From: Flavobacterium azizsancarii
GTDB lineage: Bacteria; Bacteroidota; Bacteroidia; Flavobacteriales; Flavobacteriaceae
Direction: 5' to 3'
DNA: 64,000 nucleotides
NCBI RefSeq assembly: GCF_027980145.1
Contig: NZ_JAMZNK010000003.1
Location: 62,001 to 126,000, forward strand
How positions within the stretch are numbered: the stretch's first letter is position 1; each line of letters starts with the position of its first letter. The notes under the pieces were generated by a model, which saw only the letters and a list, made by a program, of their open reading frames with translations, was not told the origin of the DNA and did no database searches. Positions 8,725-18,083 of the stretch are shown here, in pieces. Both the position numbers and the translations under genes were made by a program.

Positions 8725-11166
8725 ATGGGACCATTTAAATTATCATTTTTTTTATTTTTTATTTCAATACATTTTTACGCACAAAATGATTGCACTGATG
8801 CAATTACTGTCTGCGGAAATTCAGGGTTTCAGGGTTTATCTGTTAGTGGATACGGGAATGTTAATGAGTTTTCTTTTTCAAACAGTTGCATGCAACGTGA
8901 AAATAATAGCATTTGGCTAAAACTTTCTATTAAAACCGCAGGAACTTTAGGGTTTATTCTAAAACCGGACAGCACAAATCTAAATGAAGATTTTGATTTT
9001 ATAATCTTTGGACCCAATGCAACATGCAACGCTCTTGGCAATGTATTGAGATGCTCAAGCACAAATCCGTTAGAGGCACAACTTAGTAATAATTACACCG
9101 GAATGACCGGCACAGCTACAGATATCTCTCAAGGTCCGGGACAAAATGGGAACGGCTATGTTAAGTGGATAAATGTTAATCCCGGCGAATCTTATTTTCT
9201 TGTCATTGACAGACCAATAGGAACCAGTAATTTTTCACTGGACTGGCTCGGAACAGCAACTTTTAATACTCCTCCGGATCTGAATGTCTTAAATCATACT
9301 GCTCTTAACATGGAAGACGCAGATATCAGCGGGACTGAAAATCAATCGTTAACTTTTGATTTAACGAAGAACAACGCTACAATAATTGGAGGACAATCTG
9401 ATGTCAAAGTAACTTTTCATTTATCTTCTAATGATGCCATAACAAATTTAAACCCTATTGCAAATCCAACGCAATATAAAAACATTCAGAATACGCAGAT
9501 CATTTTTACCCGAATTACGAACACTATAACTAATTGTTACAATTGGACATCTTTTACTATTAAAGTTAGCGACAAGGTTATTTTCCCGAAAAACAAATAC
9601 GAAACCTGTGATGAGAATGATGCAAATGGTAAAGATGGAAAAACAAAAATAGATTTAAACAAAGTTACGGCTGCCATTTTTGATAATAAAAATGTATCTA
9701 ACCTGACCATTAATTATTATTTCTCAGAAAATGATGCAAAAAACAATACTAATCCAATATTAAATAATTTTATAAATAATATCCCTTTTGAACAATCGCT
9801 CTTTATCGCAGCCTTTAGCGAGAAACTAAGCCGTTCTATACAAGAAATTAAATTAATTATAAATCCTCTTCCTGACATTATAAATTACACATTGGTACAA
9901 TGTGAAACAGGAATATCCCCAAAAGGTTTGTCTCTTTTTAATTTAAATGAAGCTAATTCGGCTTTTAATACGAGTCCGGATGTTACAACAACTTATCATA
10001 TAAGTAATGAAGATGCTTTAGACAATAAAAATCCTTTAAACGCCACGTATACAAATATCAGTAATCCGCAAACAATATTTGCACGCAATACAAATCAAAA
10101 TACTACTTGCGCCACCATTAATAATTTGACATTGAAGGTGAATGCAATTTCAGAAACAGTATACAGCTTAGATCCTGCTTGTGACGATGATGGCACTGAA
10201 GACGGATTATACAGTTTCGATTTAACAAAATCAAACATACCAATTCCGGCCAGCCAAACTTTAAAATATTACTCAAACGAGAATGATGCCTTATTAGAAC
10301 TTAACCCAATTCAAAATCCTGCATCTTATCACAATGAAACTCCCTATAATCAAGATGTATTCGCCCGAATTGAAGAAGGAAATGATTGTTATGCAATCAG
10401 CAAAATTAGATTAGAAGTAAACAGACTTCCTAATCTTAAAACAAATACGACTACAAATGTATGCGAAGATAACCCGGCATATTCTACAATTTTAGAAGCA
10501 GGATTATTAGATAGCACTACTTCGTCCAGTGATTTTACTTACCAATGGAAAAAAGATGGTGTAGAAATACCAAACAAAATTACTTCAAGTTTAGAAGTAA
10601 ATAAAACCGGCATTTATGAAGTGACGGTAAGAAACAAATCAAACTGCACAAAAACAAGGACTACTGAAGTTACTGCATCAAATCTTGCAAAAATTCTAAG
10701 TATTGATATTGAAGATTTAATGATGGGCGATTCTAATAAAATAACTATAAATATTGTTGGAAAAGGAGATTACGTATACAGTCTTGACACACCAAATGGT
10801 CCTTATCAAGAGTCAAACGTTTTCGAAAATATAACTTCAGGTATTCATGAAGTTTACGTAAATGATAAAAAAAATTGTGGTACAACAAATAAGATAGTTG
10901 CCGTCATTGGTGCTCCAAAATTTTTTACGCCAAATAACGATGGTTATAATGATTACTGGAATATTAGCGGACTTACTGCTACAAATAAAAATGCCACTAT
11001 TTATATTTATGACCGCTTCGGGAAATTATTAAAACAAATTCGTCCGTTAGATCCAGGATGGGACGGGCTATTTACCGGAAATCCTCTTCCGGCAGATGAT
11101 TATTGGTATACATTAAAACTAGAAGATAACCGGGAAGTAAAAGGTCATTTTAGTTTAAAAAGATAA
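8725..11166 (+). CDS. T9SS type B sorted surface protein with repeated Ig-like domains
   Basis: An 813-residue protein with a signal peptide (residues 1-19, ending FYAQ). Residues 22-175 form a jelly-roll-like N-terminal domain beginning DCTDAITVCGN, common in Bacteroidota surface proteins. About five repeats of 85-95 residues follow, each with a motif like CDDDGTEDGLYSFDLT and ending in FARxxxxxxCYxI. The C-terminal 85 residues are the CHU_C type B sorting domain (FFTPNNDGYNDYW to GHFSLKR). It lies 116 bases after the previous T9SS gene on the same strand and is clearly its paralogue in architecture. Likely a surface adhesin; no enzymatic motif seen. Confidence 0.87.
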   Translation: MGPFKLSFFLFFISIHFYAQNDCTDAITVCGNSGFQGLSVSGYGNVNEFSFSNSCMQRENNSIWLKLSIKTAGTLGFILKPDSTNLNEDFDFIIFGPNATCNALGNVLRCSSTNPLEAQLSNNYTGMTGTATDISQGPGQNGNGYVKWINVNPGESYFLVIDRPIGTSNFSLDWLGTATFNTPPDLNVLNHTALNMEDADISGTENQSLTFDLTKNNATIIGGQSDVKVTFHLSSNDAITNLNPIANPTQYKNIQNTQIIFTRITNTITNCYNWTSFTIKVSDKVIFPKNKYETCDENDANGKDGKTKIDLNKVTAAIFDNKNVSNLTINYYFSENDAKNNTNPILNNFINNIPFEQSLFIAAFSEKLSRSIQEIKLIINPLPDIINYTLVQCETGISPKGLSLFNLNEANSAFNTSPDVTTTYHISNEDALDNKNPLNATYTNISNPQTIFARNTNQNTTCATINNLTLKVNAISETVYSLDPACDDDGTEDGLYSFDLTKSNIPIPASQTLKYYSNENDALLELNPIQNPASYHNETPYNQDVFARIEEGNDCYAISKIRLEVNRLPNLKTNTTTNVCEDNPAYSTILEAGLLDSTTSSSDFTYQWKKDGVEIPNKITSSLEVNKTGIYEVTVRNKSNCTKTRTTEVTASNLAKILSIDIEDLMMGDSNKITINIVGKGDYVYSLDTPNGPYQESNVFENITSGIHEVYVNDKKNCGTTNKIVAVIGAPKFFTPNNDGYNDYWNISGLTATNKNATIYIYDRFGKLLKQIRPLDPGWDGLFTGNPLPADDYWYTLKLEDNREVKGHFSLKR

Positions 11167-11222
11167 TCGCTATAAAATTCTAAATATTTAATAACAGATT
11201 CTCGAATATCAGTACGGGATCA

Positions 11223-11263
11223 AAAAAAATCCCAAACTCCTTAATTGGAATTTGGGATTTTTA
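11223..11263. terminator. Bidirectional intrinsic terminator
   Basis: Stem AAAATCCCAAA / TTTGGGATTTT with a loop of about a dozen bases and A/T tracts on both sides. It serves the convergent T9SS gene (+) and typA (-). Confidence 0.85.
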
Positions 11264-11281
11264 TATTGAAATTTAAATTTA

Positions 11282-13078
11282 TTAGAATTTAAATCTTTTT
11301 CTATCAGTTTCTGTCAAATAGATTTTTCTCAAACGAATAGATTTTGGTGTAACCTCTACATATTCATCTTTTTGAATATACTCTAAAGCTTCTTCAAGAG
11401 AGAAAATAATTGGTGGGATGATTCTTGCTTTTTCATCATTTCCAGAAGAACGAACGTTAGATTGTTTTTTCTCTTTAGTTACGTTTACACACATATCATC
11501 GGCACGAGAGTTTTCTCCAATTACCTGACCTTCGTAAATTTCAGCATTTGGTTCAACAAAAAACTTACCACGATCTTGTAATTTATCGATAGAATAAGGA
11601 ATCGCTTTTCCTTTTTCCATAGAGATCAATGAACCTTTGTTACGTCCAGAAATTTCTCCTTTGTATGGCTCATATCCTATAAAACGGTGTGCCATAATAG
11701 CCTCACCTGCTGTTGCAGTAAGTAATTGATTACGCAATCCAATAATTCCACGAGATGGAATATTAAATTTCACAATCATACGTTCCCCTTTAGTTTCCAT
11801 AGAAAGCATTTCTCCTTTACGCAATGTAACGAATTCAACTGCTCTTCCTGAAAGATTTTCTGGCAAATCGATTGTCAATTCTTCAATTGGCTCACATTTT
11901 TTACCATCAATTTCTTTGATGATAACTTGTGGCTGACCAATTTGTAACTCATACCCTTCTCTTCTCATTGTTTCAATAAGAACAGATAAGTGAAGTACTC
12001 CACGACCAAAAACCATGAATTTATCAGCAGAATCAGTTTCACCTAACTTCATAGCTAAGTTTTTCTCTAATTCTTTTGTCAATCTTTCTCTAATATGACG
12101 AGAAGTTACAAATTTACCCTCTTTACCAAAGAATGGTGAATCGTTGATTGTAAACAACATACTCATTGTAGGCTCATCAATTGCGATAGTTTGTAAAGCT
12201 TCAGGATTTTCAGAATCGGCGATTGTATCTCCAATTTCAAAACCTTCAACTCCAATAATAGCACAAATATCTCCAGCGATTACTTCTTGTACTTTTTTAC
12301 GGCCTAAACCTTCAAAAGTATGTAATTCTTTAATACGTGATTTTATAACTTTACCATCTCTTTTTACCAAAGAAATTGGCATACCTTCTGTCAATACACC
12401 TCTTTCAAGACGACCAATAGCGATACGACCTGTAAATGCAGAGAAATCTAAAGATGTAATCAACATTTGTGGTGTTCCTTCAGATACTTTAGGAGCCGGT
12501 ACGTTTTTGATAACCATATCCAATAATGCTTCAACATTATCAGTTACGTTTTCCCAATGATCAGACATCCAGTTGTTTTTAGCAGAACCATAAACAGTTG
12601 GAAAATCTAATTGCTCTTCTGAAGCACCTAATTCAAACATTAAGTCAAAAACTTTCTCATGAACTTCTTCAGGAGTACAGTTTTCCTTATCAACTTTATT
12701 GATAACTACACAAGGCTTAAGACCTAAATCAATAGCTTTTTGTAATACAAAACGCGTTTGTGGCATTGGACCTTCAAAAGCATCAACTAGCAAACATACA
12801 CCATCGGCCATGTTTAATACACGTTCTACTTCTCCTCCAAAATCGGCGTGACCAGGAGTATCGATAATATTGATTTTTGTTCCTTTATATTGAACTGATA
12901 CGTTTTTTGAAGTAATAGTAATACCTCTCTCACGCTCTAAATCGTTATTATCAAGAATTAAATCACCTGTGTTTTCGTTGTCACGAAATAACTGACAGTG
13001 ATACATAATTTTATCAACCAAAGTGGTTTTACCGTGATCGACGTGGGCAATAATTGCAATATTTCTAATAGATTCCAT
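11282..13078 (-). CDS. typA: Ribosome-associated GTPase TypA/BipA
   Basis: A translational GTPase of 598 residues, the usual length. The G1 motif AHVDHGKT is at residues 11-18, followed by the switch region [19 protein letters not shown] (G3) and NKVDKE (G4). The EF-G-like domains III and V and the TypA-specific C-terminal domain ([15 protein letters not shown]) are all present. The family binds the 70S ribosome and supports 50S assembly and stress adaptation. Monocistronic, with a good -7 box about 20 bases upstream and a shared terminator downstream. Confidence 0.97.
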   Translation of the reverse strand: MESIRNIAIIAHVDHGKTTLVDKIMYHCQLFRDNENTGDLILDNNDLERERGITITSKNVSVQYKGTKINIIDTPGHADFGGEVERVLNMADGVCLLVDAFEGPMPQTRFVLQKAIDLGLKPCVVINKVDKENCTPEEVHEKVFDLMFELGASEEQLDFPTVYGSAKNNWMSDHWENVTDNVEALLDMVIKNVPAPKVSEGTPQMLITSLDFSAFTGRIAIGRLERGVLTEGMPISLVKRDGKVIKSRIKELHTFEGLGRKKVQEVIAGDICAIIGVEGFEIGDTIADSENPEALQTIAIDEPTMSMLFTINDSPFFGKEGKFVTSRHIRERLTKELEKNLAMKLGETDSADKFMVFGRGVLHLSVLIETMRREGYELQIGQPQVIIKEIDGKKCEPIEELTIDLPENLSGRAVEFVTLRKGEMLSMETKGERMIVKFNIPSRGIIGLRNQLLTATAGEAIMAHRFIGYEPYKGEISGRNKGSLISMEKGKAIPYSIDKLQDRGKFFVEPNAEIYEGQVIGENSRADDMCVNVTKEKKQSNVRSSGNDEKARIIPPIIFSLEEALEYIQKDEYVEVTPKSIRLRKIYLTETDRKRFKF

Positions 13079-13097
13079 CTGAGATTTTTAATGGGTG

Positions 13098-13105
13098 CAA
13101 AGGTA
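13098..13105 (-). promoter_or_regulatory. Putative typA -7 box
   Basis: TACCTTTG on the minus strand is an exact TAnnTTTG match, with 19 bases between it and the typA ATG. The -33 region has a T-rich stretch but no clear TTTG. Confidence 0.5.
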
Positions 13106-13210
13106 CACTTTATTTTGATATAAAAAACGTTTCTGCGATAGTTTGCGTCTAGACAAGTAATTAGTTCATCAAAACAACGTAAATTTTACCATCGAAATGA
13201 ACTTTCCTTA

Positions 13211-13242
13211 TTGTTTAATTATAGTTAATTTAACTATATTTG
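13211..13242 (+). promoter_or_regulatory. Putative promoter of the PAS histidine kinase gene
   Basis: TTG at 13211-13213 and TATATTTG at 13235-13242 are 21 bases apart, within the Bacteroidota -33/-7 range. The -7 box ends only 4 bases before the ATG at 13247, which would imply a leaderless or nearly leaderless message. Confidence 0.45.
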
Positions 13243-13246
13243 AGTA

Positions 13247-14956
13247 ATGAAAAGTAAAACTCTCCAAATTACTCTAGTTTACGTTATCATATCGCTAATT
13301 GTGGCTATAATCTGCCATAAAATACTTACTACCTACTTTTCTAAGATAGAATACTTTTATTTATTTGTTATAAAAGACGTCCTTTTTATACTCATTACAG
13401 GATTAATTTTCAGATACATACTATCGAAAAATGAAAAGAAAAACATCTCTATTTTCGAAAAATTAAAAAAAACAAATGAAGAGATCAAAGAATCGAACGA
13501 AAAATATGACATTGTTGCAAAAGCGACTAGCGACACTATTTGGGATTGGAAAATTCAGGAAGACAGTATTAATTGGAACAAAGGAATCGAAAGCGTATTT
13601 GGATATAATCCCGCAGATGTAGGAAACACATCAAAATGGTGGTTTGATAAAATTCATCCTGAAGACAGTATCAGAATGTCTATCAAATTATATTCATTTA
13701 TTGAACAAAAAACTGAAAAATGGCAGGATCAGTATCGCTTTAGATGTGTTGACGGAAGCTATAAATACGTACTTGACCGGGGGTTTTTATTGAAAGATGA
13801 AAACGGAAGAGCCATTAGAATGATTGGAGCAATCCAGGACATTACCAAACAAAAAGAAGAAGAACAACGATTAAAACTTCTGGAAACTGTAATCACACAA
13901 TCTAAAGATTCTATTCTAATTACAGAAGCGAATTCAACAGATCGTAAAATCCCTAAAATAGTATATGTAAATCCCGCTTTTTCACAAATGTCCGGATATC
14001 TCTCTCATGAAATAATTGGGAAATCTCCAAATATTTTCAAAGGACCAAAATCAGACTCAGAAGAATTAAAAAAACTATTAAGAGCAATAAAGAATAAAGA
14101 AGAATGCTTAATAGAAACCATTAGTTATACCAAGAAAAAAGAAGAATATTGGGTTCGATTTTCAATGATCCCCATTTTTAATAATGAAGGATCAATTTCG
14201 CACTGGATTTCTATACAGCGAGACATAACAGATGAAAAAAAATTAGAAACAGAAAAAGAACATCTTATCAGGGAACTAACCCAAAACAACAAGGATTTAA
14301 AACAGTTCTCCTATATAACATCACACAACCTGAGAGCGCCTTTATCCAATTTAATCGGACTATTAAATTTAATAGAAGATATTCCTGTTGAAGATCCGGA
14401 ACTTCAGGAAATCCTTGCCGGCTTTACCAAATCAACACATTTATTAAACGAAACCATAAATGATCTGGTAAAAGTCATCATCATCAAAGACAATCCTTCT
14501 ATGCAAAAAGAAGAAGTTTCTTTAAAAGAAGTTTTTGAGAATGTCTTTAGCCAATTGTCTTTCCAGATAGAATTACACAAACCGATAATTAAATTAAATT
14601 TCGAAAAAGTTCCACTGCTAAACACAAACAAGGCTTACATCGAAAGCATCTTACTTAACCTACTGACTAACTCCTTAAAATACAAATCGGAAAACAGGAA
14701 ATTAAAGATATCGATTACCGCCGAACAAATAGATCACAAAGCTATCTTAACTTTTAAAGATAACGGAATTGGAATTGATCTGGACAGGAATCGAGACAAA
14801 GTTTTTGGCCTCTATCAACGATTTCACAATTATCCTGACAGCAAAGGACTAGGCTTATACCTTGTAAAATCACAAGTAGAAACTATGGGAGGAACAATAA
14901 CCATTGAAAGCGAAGTCAATAAAGGCACAACATTCACAATAACATTCAAAAATTAA
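13247..14956 (+). CDS. Membrane-bound PAS-domain sensor histidine kinase
   Basis: A 569-residue kinase. Two N-terminal membrane segments (about 7-27 and 38-58) with almost no periplasmic loop are followed by a short coiled coil and two PAS/PAC domains (about 85-205 and 210-330; the first has the PAC motif RMIGAIQDIT, the second WISIQRDIT). The H-box is SHNLRAPL near residue 358, a variant of HELRTPL often seen in Bacteroidota. The ATPase domain has an N-box (NLLTNSLKY, near 470), DNGIGID and a GLGLYL motif near 535. With so small an outer loop, the signal is probably sensed by the PAS domains. The response regulator gene follows after 5 bases and is presumably its partner. Confidence 0.92.
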   Translation: MKSKTLQITLVYVIISLIVAIICHKILTTYFSKIEYFYLFVIKDVLFILITGLIFRYILSKNEKKNISIFEKLKKTNEEIKESNEKYDIVAKATSDTIWDWKIQEDSINWNKGIESVFGYNPADVGNTSKWWFDKIHPEDSIRMSIKLYSFIEQKTEKWQDQYRFRCVDGSYKYVLDRGFLLKDENGRAIRMIGAIQDITKQKEEEQRLKLLETVITQSKDSILITEANSTDRKIPKIVYVNPAFSQMSGYLSHEIIGKSPNIFKGPKSDSEELKKLLRAIKNKEECLIETISYTKKKEEYWVRFSMIPIFNNEGSISHWISIQRDITDEKKLETEKEHLIRELTQNNKDLKQFSYITSHNLRAPLSNLIGLLNLIEDIPVEDPELQEILAGFTKSTHLLNETINDLVKVIIIKDNPSMQKEEVSLKEVFENVFSQLSFQIELHKPIIKLNFEKVPLLNTNKAYIESILLNLLTNSLKYKSENRKLKISITAEQIDHKAILTFKDNGIGIDLDRNRDKVFGLYQRFHNYPDSKGLGLYLVKSQVETMGGTITIESEVNKGTTFTITFKN

Positions 14957-14961
14957 TTCAC

Positions 14962-15375
14962 ATGCTCGAGCAAATTTTATGCATTGATGACGACCCAATC
15001 ACGCTCATGTTATGCAAAAAAGTAATTTCGAAATCATCATTCTCTAAAGAAATCATCACTGCTCAAAATGGTGAAGAAGCACTGATGCATTTCAACACTT
15101 TAAAATACACCAATATTAAAAACAAAGTAAACAAAAAACCAGAATTGATCTTCTTAGACCTGAACATGCCAGTCATGGGTGGCTGGGAATTTTTAGACCA
15201 CTTTACGTCTCCTGCTTACGCAGAATTCAACACTGCGAATGTCATTGTATTATCTTCTACTATTGACCCTGAAGATTTAGCCAAAGCAAAAAAATACCCT
15301 ATTATCATAGACTTCCTCTCAAAGCCTGTTACTCTGCCAATGCTTGAATACCTTAAAAAGAAAATAGGAATTTAA
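14962..15375 (+). CDS. Single-domain (CheY-like) response regulator
   Basis: A 137-residue receiver domain with no output domain. The acidic pair is DD (residues 9-10), the phosphoacceptor Asp66 lies in LIFLDLNMP, the conserved Ser/Thr is in VIVLSST, and Lys121 follows in FLSKP. A loop of about ten residues (TNIKNKVNKK) before the phosphorylation strand is longer than in CheY and typical of receivers paired with PAS/phytochrome-like kinases. It starts 5 bases after the histidine kinase gene, so the two form a pair. Since it cannot bind DNA itself, output is probably through protein contact or a phosphorelay. Confidence 0.92.
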   Translation: MLEQILCIDDDPITLMLCKKVISKSSFSKEIITAQNGEEALMHFNTLKYTNIKNKVNKKPELIFLDLNMPVMGGWEFLDHFTSPAYAEFNTANVIVLSSTIDPEDLAKAKKYPIIIDFLSKPVTLPMLEYLKKKIGI

Positions 15376-15423
15376 AAACAAACCCATTGCAAACTAAACA
15401 ACAATAGAAGGTCAATTAAATAA

Positions 15424-15594
15424 AAATCCAACATTACAATAAAACCGAAACAAATCAAGCAGGAATTGAAATGGATTAAAACAAACGCTTCAGCAGAATC
15501 TTTTAATGCCAAAGTAAAAGCATTTAGAAGTCAATTTAGAGGAGTACGAAAAGTAGATTTTTTCTTATTCAGATTATGCAATCTTTTTGCGTAA
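15424..15594 (+). pseudogene. C-terminal remnant of a DDE transposase (ISAon1-like)
   Basis: Only the last 56 codons remain, with no start codon. The frame reads WIKTNASAESFNAKVKAF, then FRGVRKVDFFLFRLCNLFA and a stop. This matches the C-terminus of DDE transposases of the ISL3-like/ISAon1 type as I remember them (the NAxAESFNAK motif carries the last catalytic Glu). An in-frame stop lies just upstream at 15421, and the catalytic Asp residues are absent, so it cannot be active. The following 25 bases (CAACTTTTGCGTTTGATCCC) may be the old right end of the element. Family assignment is from memory and moderately sure; that it is a transposase relic is likely. Confidence 0.65.
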
Positions 15595-15657
15595 TCCCCA
15601 ACTTTTGCGTTTGATCCCATTTAACATAGACACTTTGGGATTTTCATTTTTATTCAA

Positions 15658-15690
15658 ACAAAAAAAAGTCCTCTAAAGAGGACTTTTTTT
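15658..15690. terminator. Terminator downstream of rpsT
   Basis: A perfect stem AAAAAAAGTCCTCT / AGAGGACTTTTTTT (15661-15674 and 15677-15690), flanked by A and T tracts. On the minus strand it is a classical intrinsic terminator 25 bases after rpsT. It could also work on the plus strand. Confidence 0.88.
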
Positions 15691-15714
15691 ATATATTTAG
15701 GAAATTGTAATTAA

Positions 15715-15966
15715 TTACAATTTAGCAACATGTTTAGTTAATTTAGACTTCAAGTTAGAAGCTTTATTATCATGAATGATGTTCTTTTTAGCTAATTTAT
15801 CTACCATAGAGATTACAGTTGATAATTTTGAAGCTGCATCAGATTTATCAGTAGCTAATCTTAATGCTTTAATAGCGTTACGAGTAGTTTTGTGTTGGTA
15901 TCTGTTAAGAACTCTTCTTTTTTCGTTACTTCTGATTCTTTTTAATGCTGACTTATGATTTGCCAT
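15715..15966 (-). CDS. rpsT: 30S ribosomal protein S20
   Basis: An 83-residue basic protein beginning MANHKSALKRIRSNEKRR, the conserved N-terminus of S20, with the following three-helix bundle pattern (KLAKKNIIHDNKASNLKSKL). It binds 16S rRNA in the small subunit. Length is normal. It follows the tRNA cluster and proS on the same strand and ends at a strong terminator. Confidence 0.97.
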   Translation of the reverse strand: MANHKSALKRIRSNEKRRVLNRYQHKTTRNAIKALRLATDKSDAASKLSTVISMVDKLAKKNIIHDNKASNLKSKLTKHVAKL

Positions 15967-16121
15967 TTTTTTTAATTTTTAGATGTAATAATTATTATAA
16001 ATACTAGTTAAAAAAGAAAAACCTCCCACAATTGAAAAACAATCACTTTGGTTTTAACTAATAAAACAAAAATCGAGACACCAACTTTTATTTTACAAAA
16101 CTTATTTACAACTAATTGTAG

Positions 16122-16193
16122 TAGTCTGTAAGGGAATCGAACCCCTGTTACCAGGACGAAAGCCTGGAGTCCTAACCCCTAGACGAACAGACC
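16122..16193 (-). tRNA. tRNA-Glu(UUC), divergent copy
   Basis: On the minus strand the gene folds into a complete cloverleaf: acceptor GGTCTGT / ACAGACT with one G-T pair, anticodon stem CCAGG / CCTGG with loop CTTTCGT (anticodon TTC), and T-arm AGGGG-TTCGATT-CCCTT. CCA is not encoded. It has the same anticodon as the next two genes but a clearly different body, including C32 and G37. Confidence 0.9.
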
Positions 16194-16237
16194 AGTATCC
16201 TCTAAGTTTTCTCCAATTTTAATAAATTGAAATTTTG

Positions 16238-16309
16238 TAGCCCGTAGCGGAATCGAACCGCTCTTACATGGATGAAAACCATGCGTCCTAACCGATAGAC
16301 GAACGGGCC
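16238..16309 (-). tRNA. tRNA-Glu(UUC)
   Basis: Cloverleaf with acceptor GGCCCGT / ACGGGCT, anticodon stem CATGG / CCATG and loop TTTTCAT (anticodon TTC). It is identical in sequence to the copy at 16355-16426. CCA is not encoded. Confidence 0.92.
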
Positions 16310-16354
16310 ATTTTAATTCTCAGTATTTCAAGAAAAAATTCGCAGTAAAAGTAG

Positions 16355-16426
16355 TAGCCCGTAGCGGAATCGAACCGCTCTTACATGGATGAAAACCATG
16401 CGTCCTAACCGATAGACGAACGGGCC
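16355..16426 (-). tRNA. tRNA-Glu(UUC), identical duplicate
   Basis: Identical to the copy at 16238-16309, 45 bases away, so it is a recent or gene-converted duplication. It is the first tRNA after proS in the direction of transcription. Confidence 0.92.
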
Positions 16427-16503
16427 TGCTTCTCTAATGCGGATGCAAAAATACAACTATTTTTAAGATGTACAATACCTGATGCAAAAAAAATTAAAAA
16501 AAA

Positions 16504-17982
16504 TTAATACGCCTTAGCAAACAACACTCTTTTTGAAGAAGGATTACCAGTAAACACACAGGTTCCCGCCTCTTCTACAGCATCTAATGGGATACAACGA
16601 ATCGTTGCTTTTGTCAAGTCTTTTATTTTTTCTTCAGTAGCGGCTGTACCATCCCAATGAGCAGATACAAACCCTCCTTTACCATCTAAAACTTCTTTAA
16701 ATTCCTCAAAGCTATTTACTTCCGTGATATGAGTATCACGATAATTTAATGCTTTATTAAATAAATCAGTTTGTATTTGCTCAAGCAAGTCATTTATATA
16801 AGTAACGATTCCTTCGCCGGAAACAGTTTCTTTTGTCAATGTATCACGTCTGGCAACTTCAAAAGTTCCATTTTCTAAATCTTTTGGACCAACAGCAATT
16901 CTTACAGGAACACCTTTTAATTCCCATTCAGCAAACTTGAATCCTGGTTTTTGAGTTGTTCTGTCATCATATTTAACTGAAATTTTCAACTTTTTAAGCT
17001 TAGCAGTTAAGTCATTTACTGCCGTTGTAATCTCTGCTAATTGCTCATCTGTTTTATAAATAGGCACAATAACAACTTGTATAGGTGCCAAATTAGGAGG
17101 CAGCACTAATCCCTGATCGTCAGAGTGCGTCATCACCAAAGCTCCCATTAAACGAGTAGAAACTCCCCATGAGGTTCCCCACACGTGTTCTTGTTTCCCT
17201 TCGGCATTTGCAAATTTCACATCAAAAGCTTTTGCAAAGTTCTGACCTAAAAAGTGAGATGTTCCTGCCTGTAATGCTTTTCCGTCCTGCATTAATGCTT
17301 CAATACAATAGGTTTCATCGGCACCGGCAAAACGCTCCGTTTCAGTTTTTATACCTTTAACAACCGGAATAGCCATAAAGTCCTGAGCAAAATCAGCATA
17401 TACATTCATCATCTTTTCAGATTCTTCTAGTGCTTCTGCCTTTGTAGCATGTGCTGTATGCCCTTCCTGCCATAAAAACTCAGCAGTTCTTAAAAACAAA
17501 CGCGTACGCATTTCCCAACGAACAACATTTGCCCATTGATTAATCAATAAAGGCAAATCTCTGTACGATTGTACCCATCCTTTATATGTAGACCAAATAA
17601 TTGCTTCACTGGTAGGACGAACAATAAGCTCCTCTTCTAACTTCGCATTTGGGTCAACCATTAATTTTCCAGGTCTGTCCGGATCATTTTTTAATCTATA
17701 ATGTGTTACGATAGCACACTCTTTTGCAAATCCTTCTGCATTTTTTTCTTCCGCCTCAAACATGCTCTTAGGCACAAATAAAGGGAAGTACGCATTTTGA
17801 TGTCCTGTTTCTTTAAACATTCGGTCTAACTCAGCCTGCATTTTTTCCCAAATAGCATATCCGTACGGCTTAATAACCATACATCCTCTAACGCCTGAAT
17901 TTTCAGCTAGATCTGCTTTTACAACCAGCTCGTTATACCATTTTGAATAATCTTCTGATCTTGTAGTGAGGTTCTTACTCAT
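16504..17982 (-). CDS. proS: Prolyl-tRNA synthetase (short, archaeal/eukaryote-like type)
   Basis: A class II synthetase that charges tRNA-Pro. At 492 residues it is the short ProRS form lacking the editing insertion of the E. coli type, as usual in Bacteroidota. Visible motifs are the N-terminal [15 protein letters not shown], motif 2 in [19 protein letters not shown] with QEGHTAH, and motif 3 in [20 protein letters not shown]. The anticodon-binding domain follows ([10 protein letters not shown]), and the protein ends with the C-terminal Tyr typical of this form. Upstream it shares a promoter region with a divergent lipoprotein gene. Confidence 0.97.
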   Translation of the reverse strand: MSKNLTTRSEDYSKWYNELVVKADLAENSGVRGCMVIKPYGYAIWEKMQAELDRMFKETGHQNAYFPLFVPKSMFEAEEKNAEGFAKECAIVTHYRLKNDPDRPGKLMVDPNAKLEEELIVRPTSEAIIWSTYKGWVQSYRDLPLLINQWANVVRWEMRTRLFLRTAEFLWQEGHTAHATKAEALEESEKMMNVYADFAQDFMAIPVVKGIKTETERFAGADETYCIEALMQDGKALQAGTSHFLGQNFAKAFDVKFANAEGKQEHVWGTSWGVSTRLMGALVMTHSDDQGLVLPPNLAPIQVVIVPIYKTDEQLAEITTAVNDLTAKLKKLKISVKYDDRTTQKPGFKFAEWELKGVPVRIAVGPKDLENGTFEVARRDTLTKETVSGEGIVTYINDLLEQIQTDLFNKALNYRDTHITEVNSFEEFKEVLDGKGGFVSAHWDGTAATEEKIKDLTKATIRCIPLDAVEEAGTCVFTGNPSSKRVLFAKAY

Positions 17983-18035
17983 ATTGAATAGTTTGGCACA
18001 AATTTTGTTTTAATAATTTTAACTAAATAGTTTGA

Positions 18036-18053
18036 CAAAACTAACTATTTTTG
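18036..18053. promoter_or_regulatory. Back-to-back -7 boxes of divergent genes
   Basis: TAGTTTTG on the minus strand (18036-18043, toward proS) and TATTTTTG on the plus strand (18046-18053, toward the lipoprotein gene) both match TAnnTTTG and are separated by two bases. No convincing -33 boxes were found at standard spacing. Confidence 0.35.
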
Positions 18054-18083
18054 TAATGTGCAACAATAAAAAACTCCACAGAT

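Noticed and set aside
12144..12560. A 138-codon frame opposite typA
   Set aside because: Antisense to a highly conserved GTPase gene, with no domain of its own.
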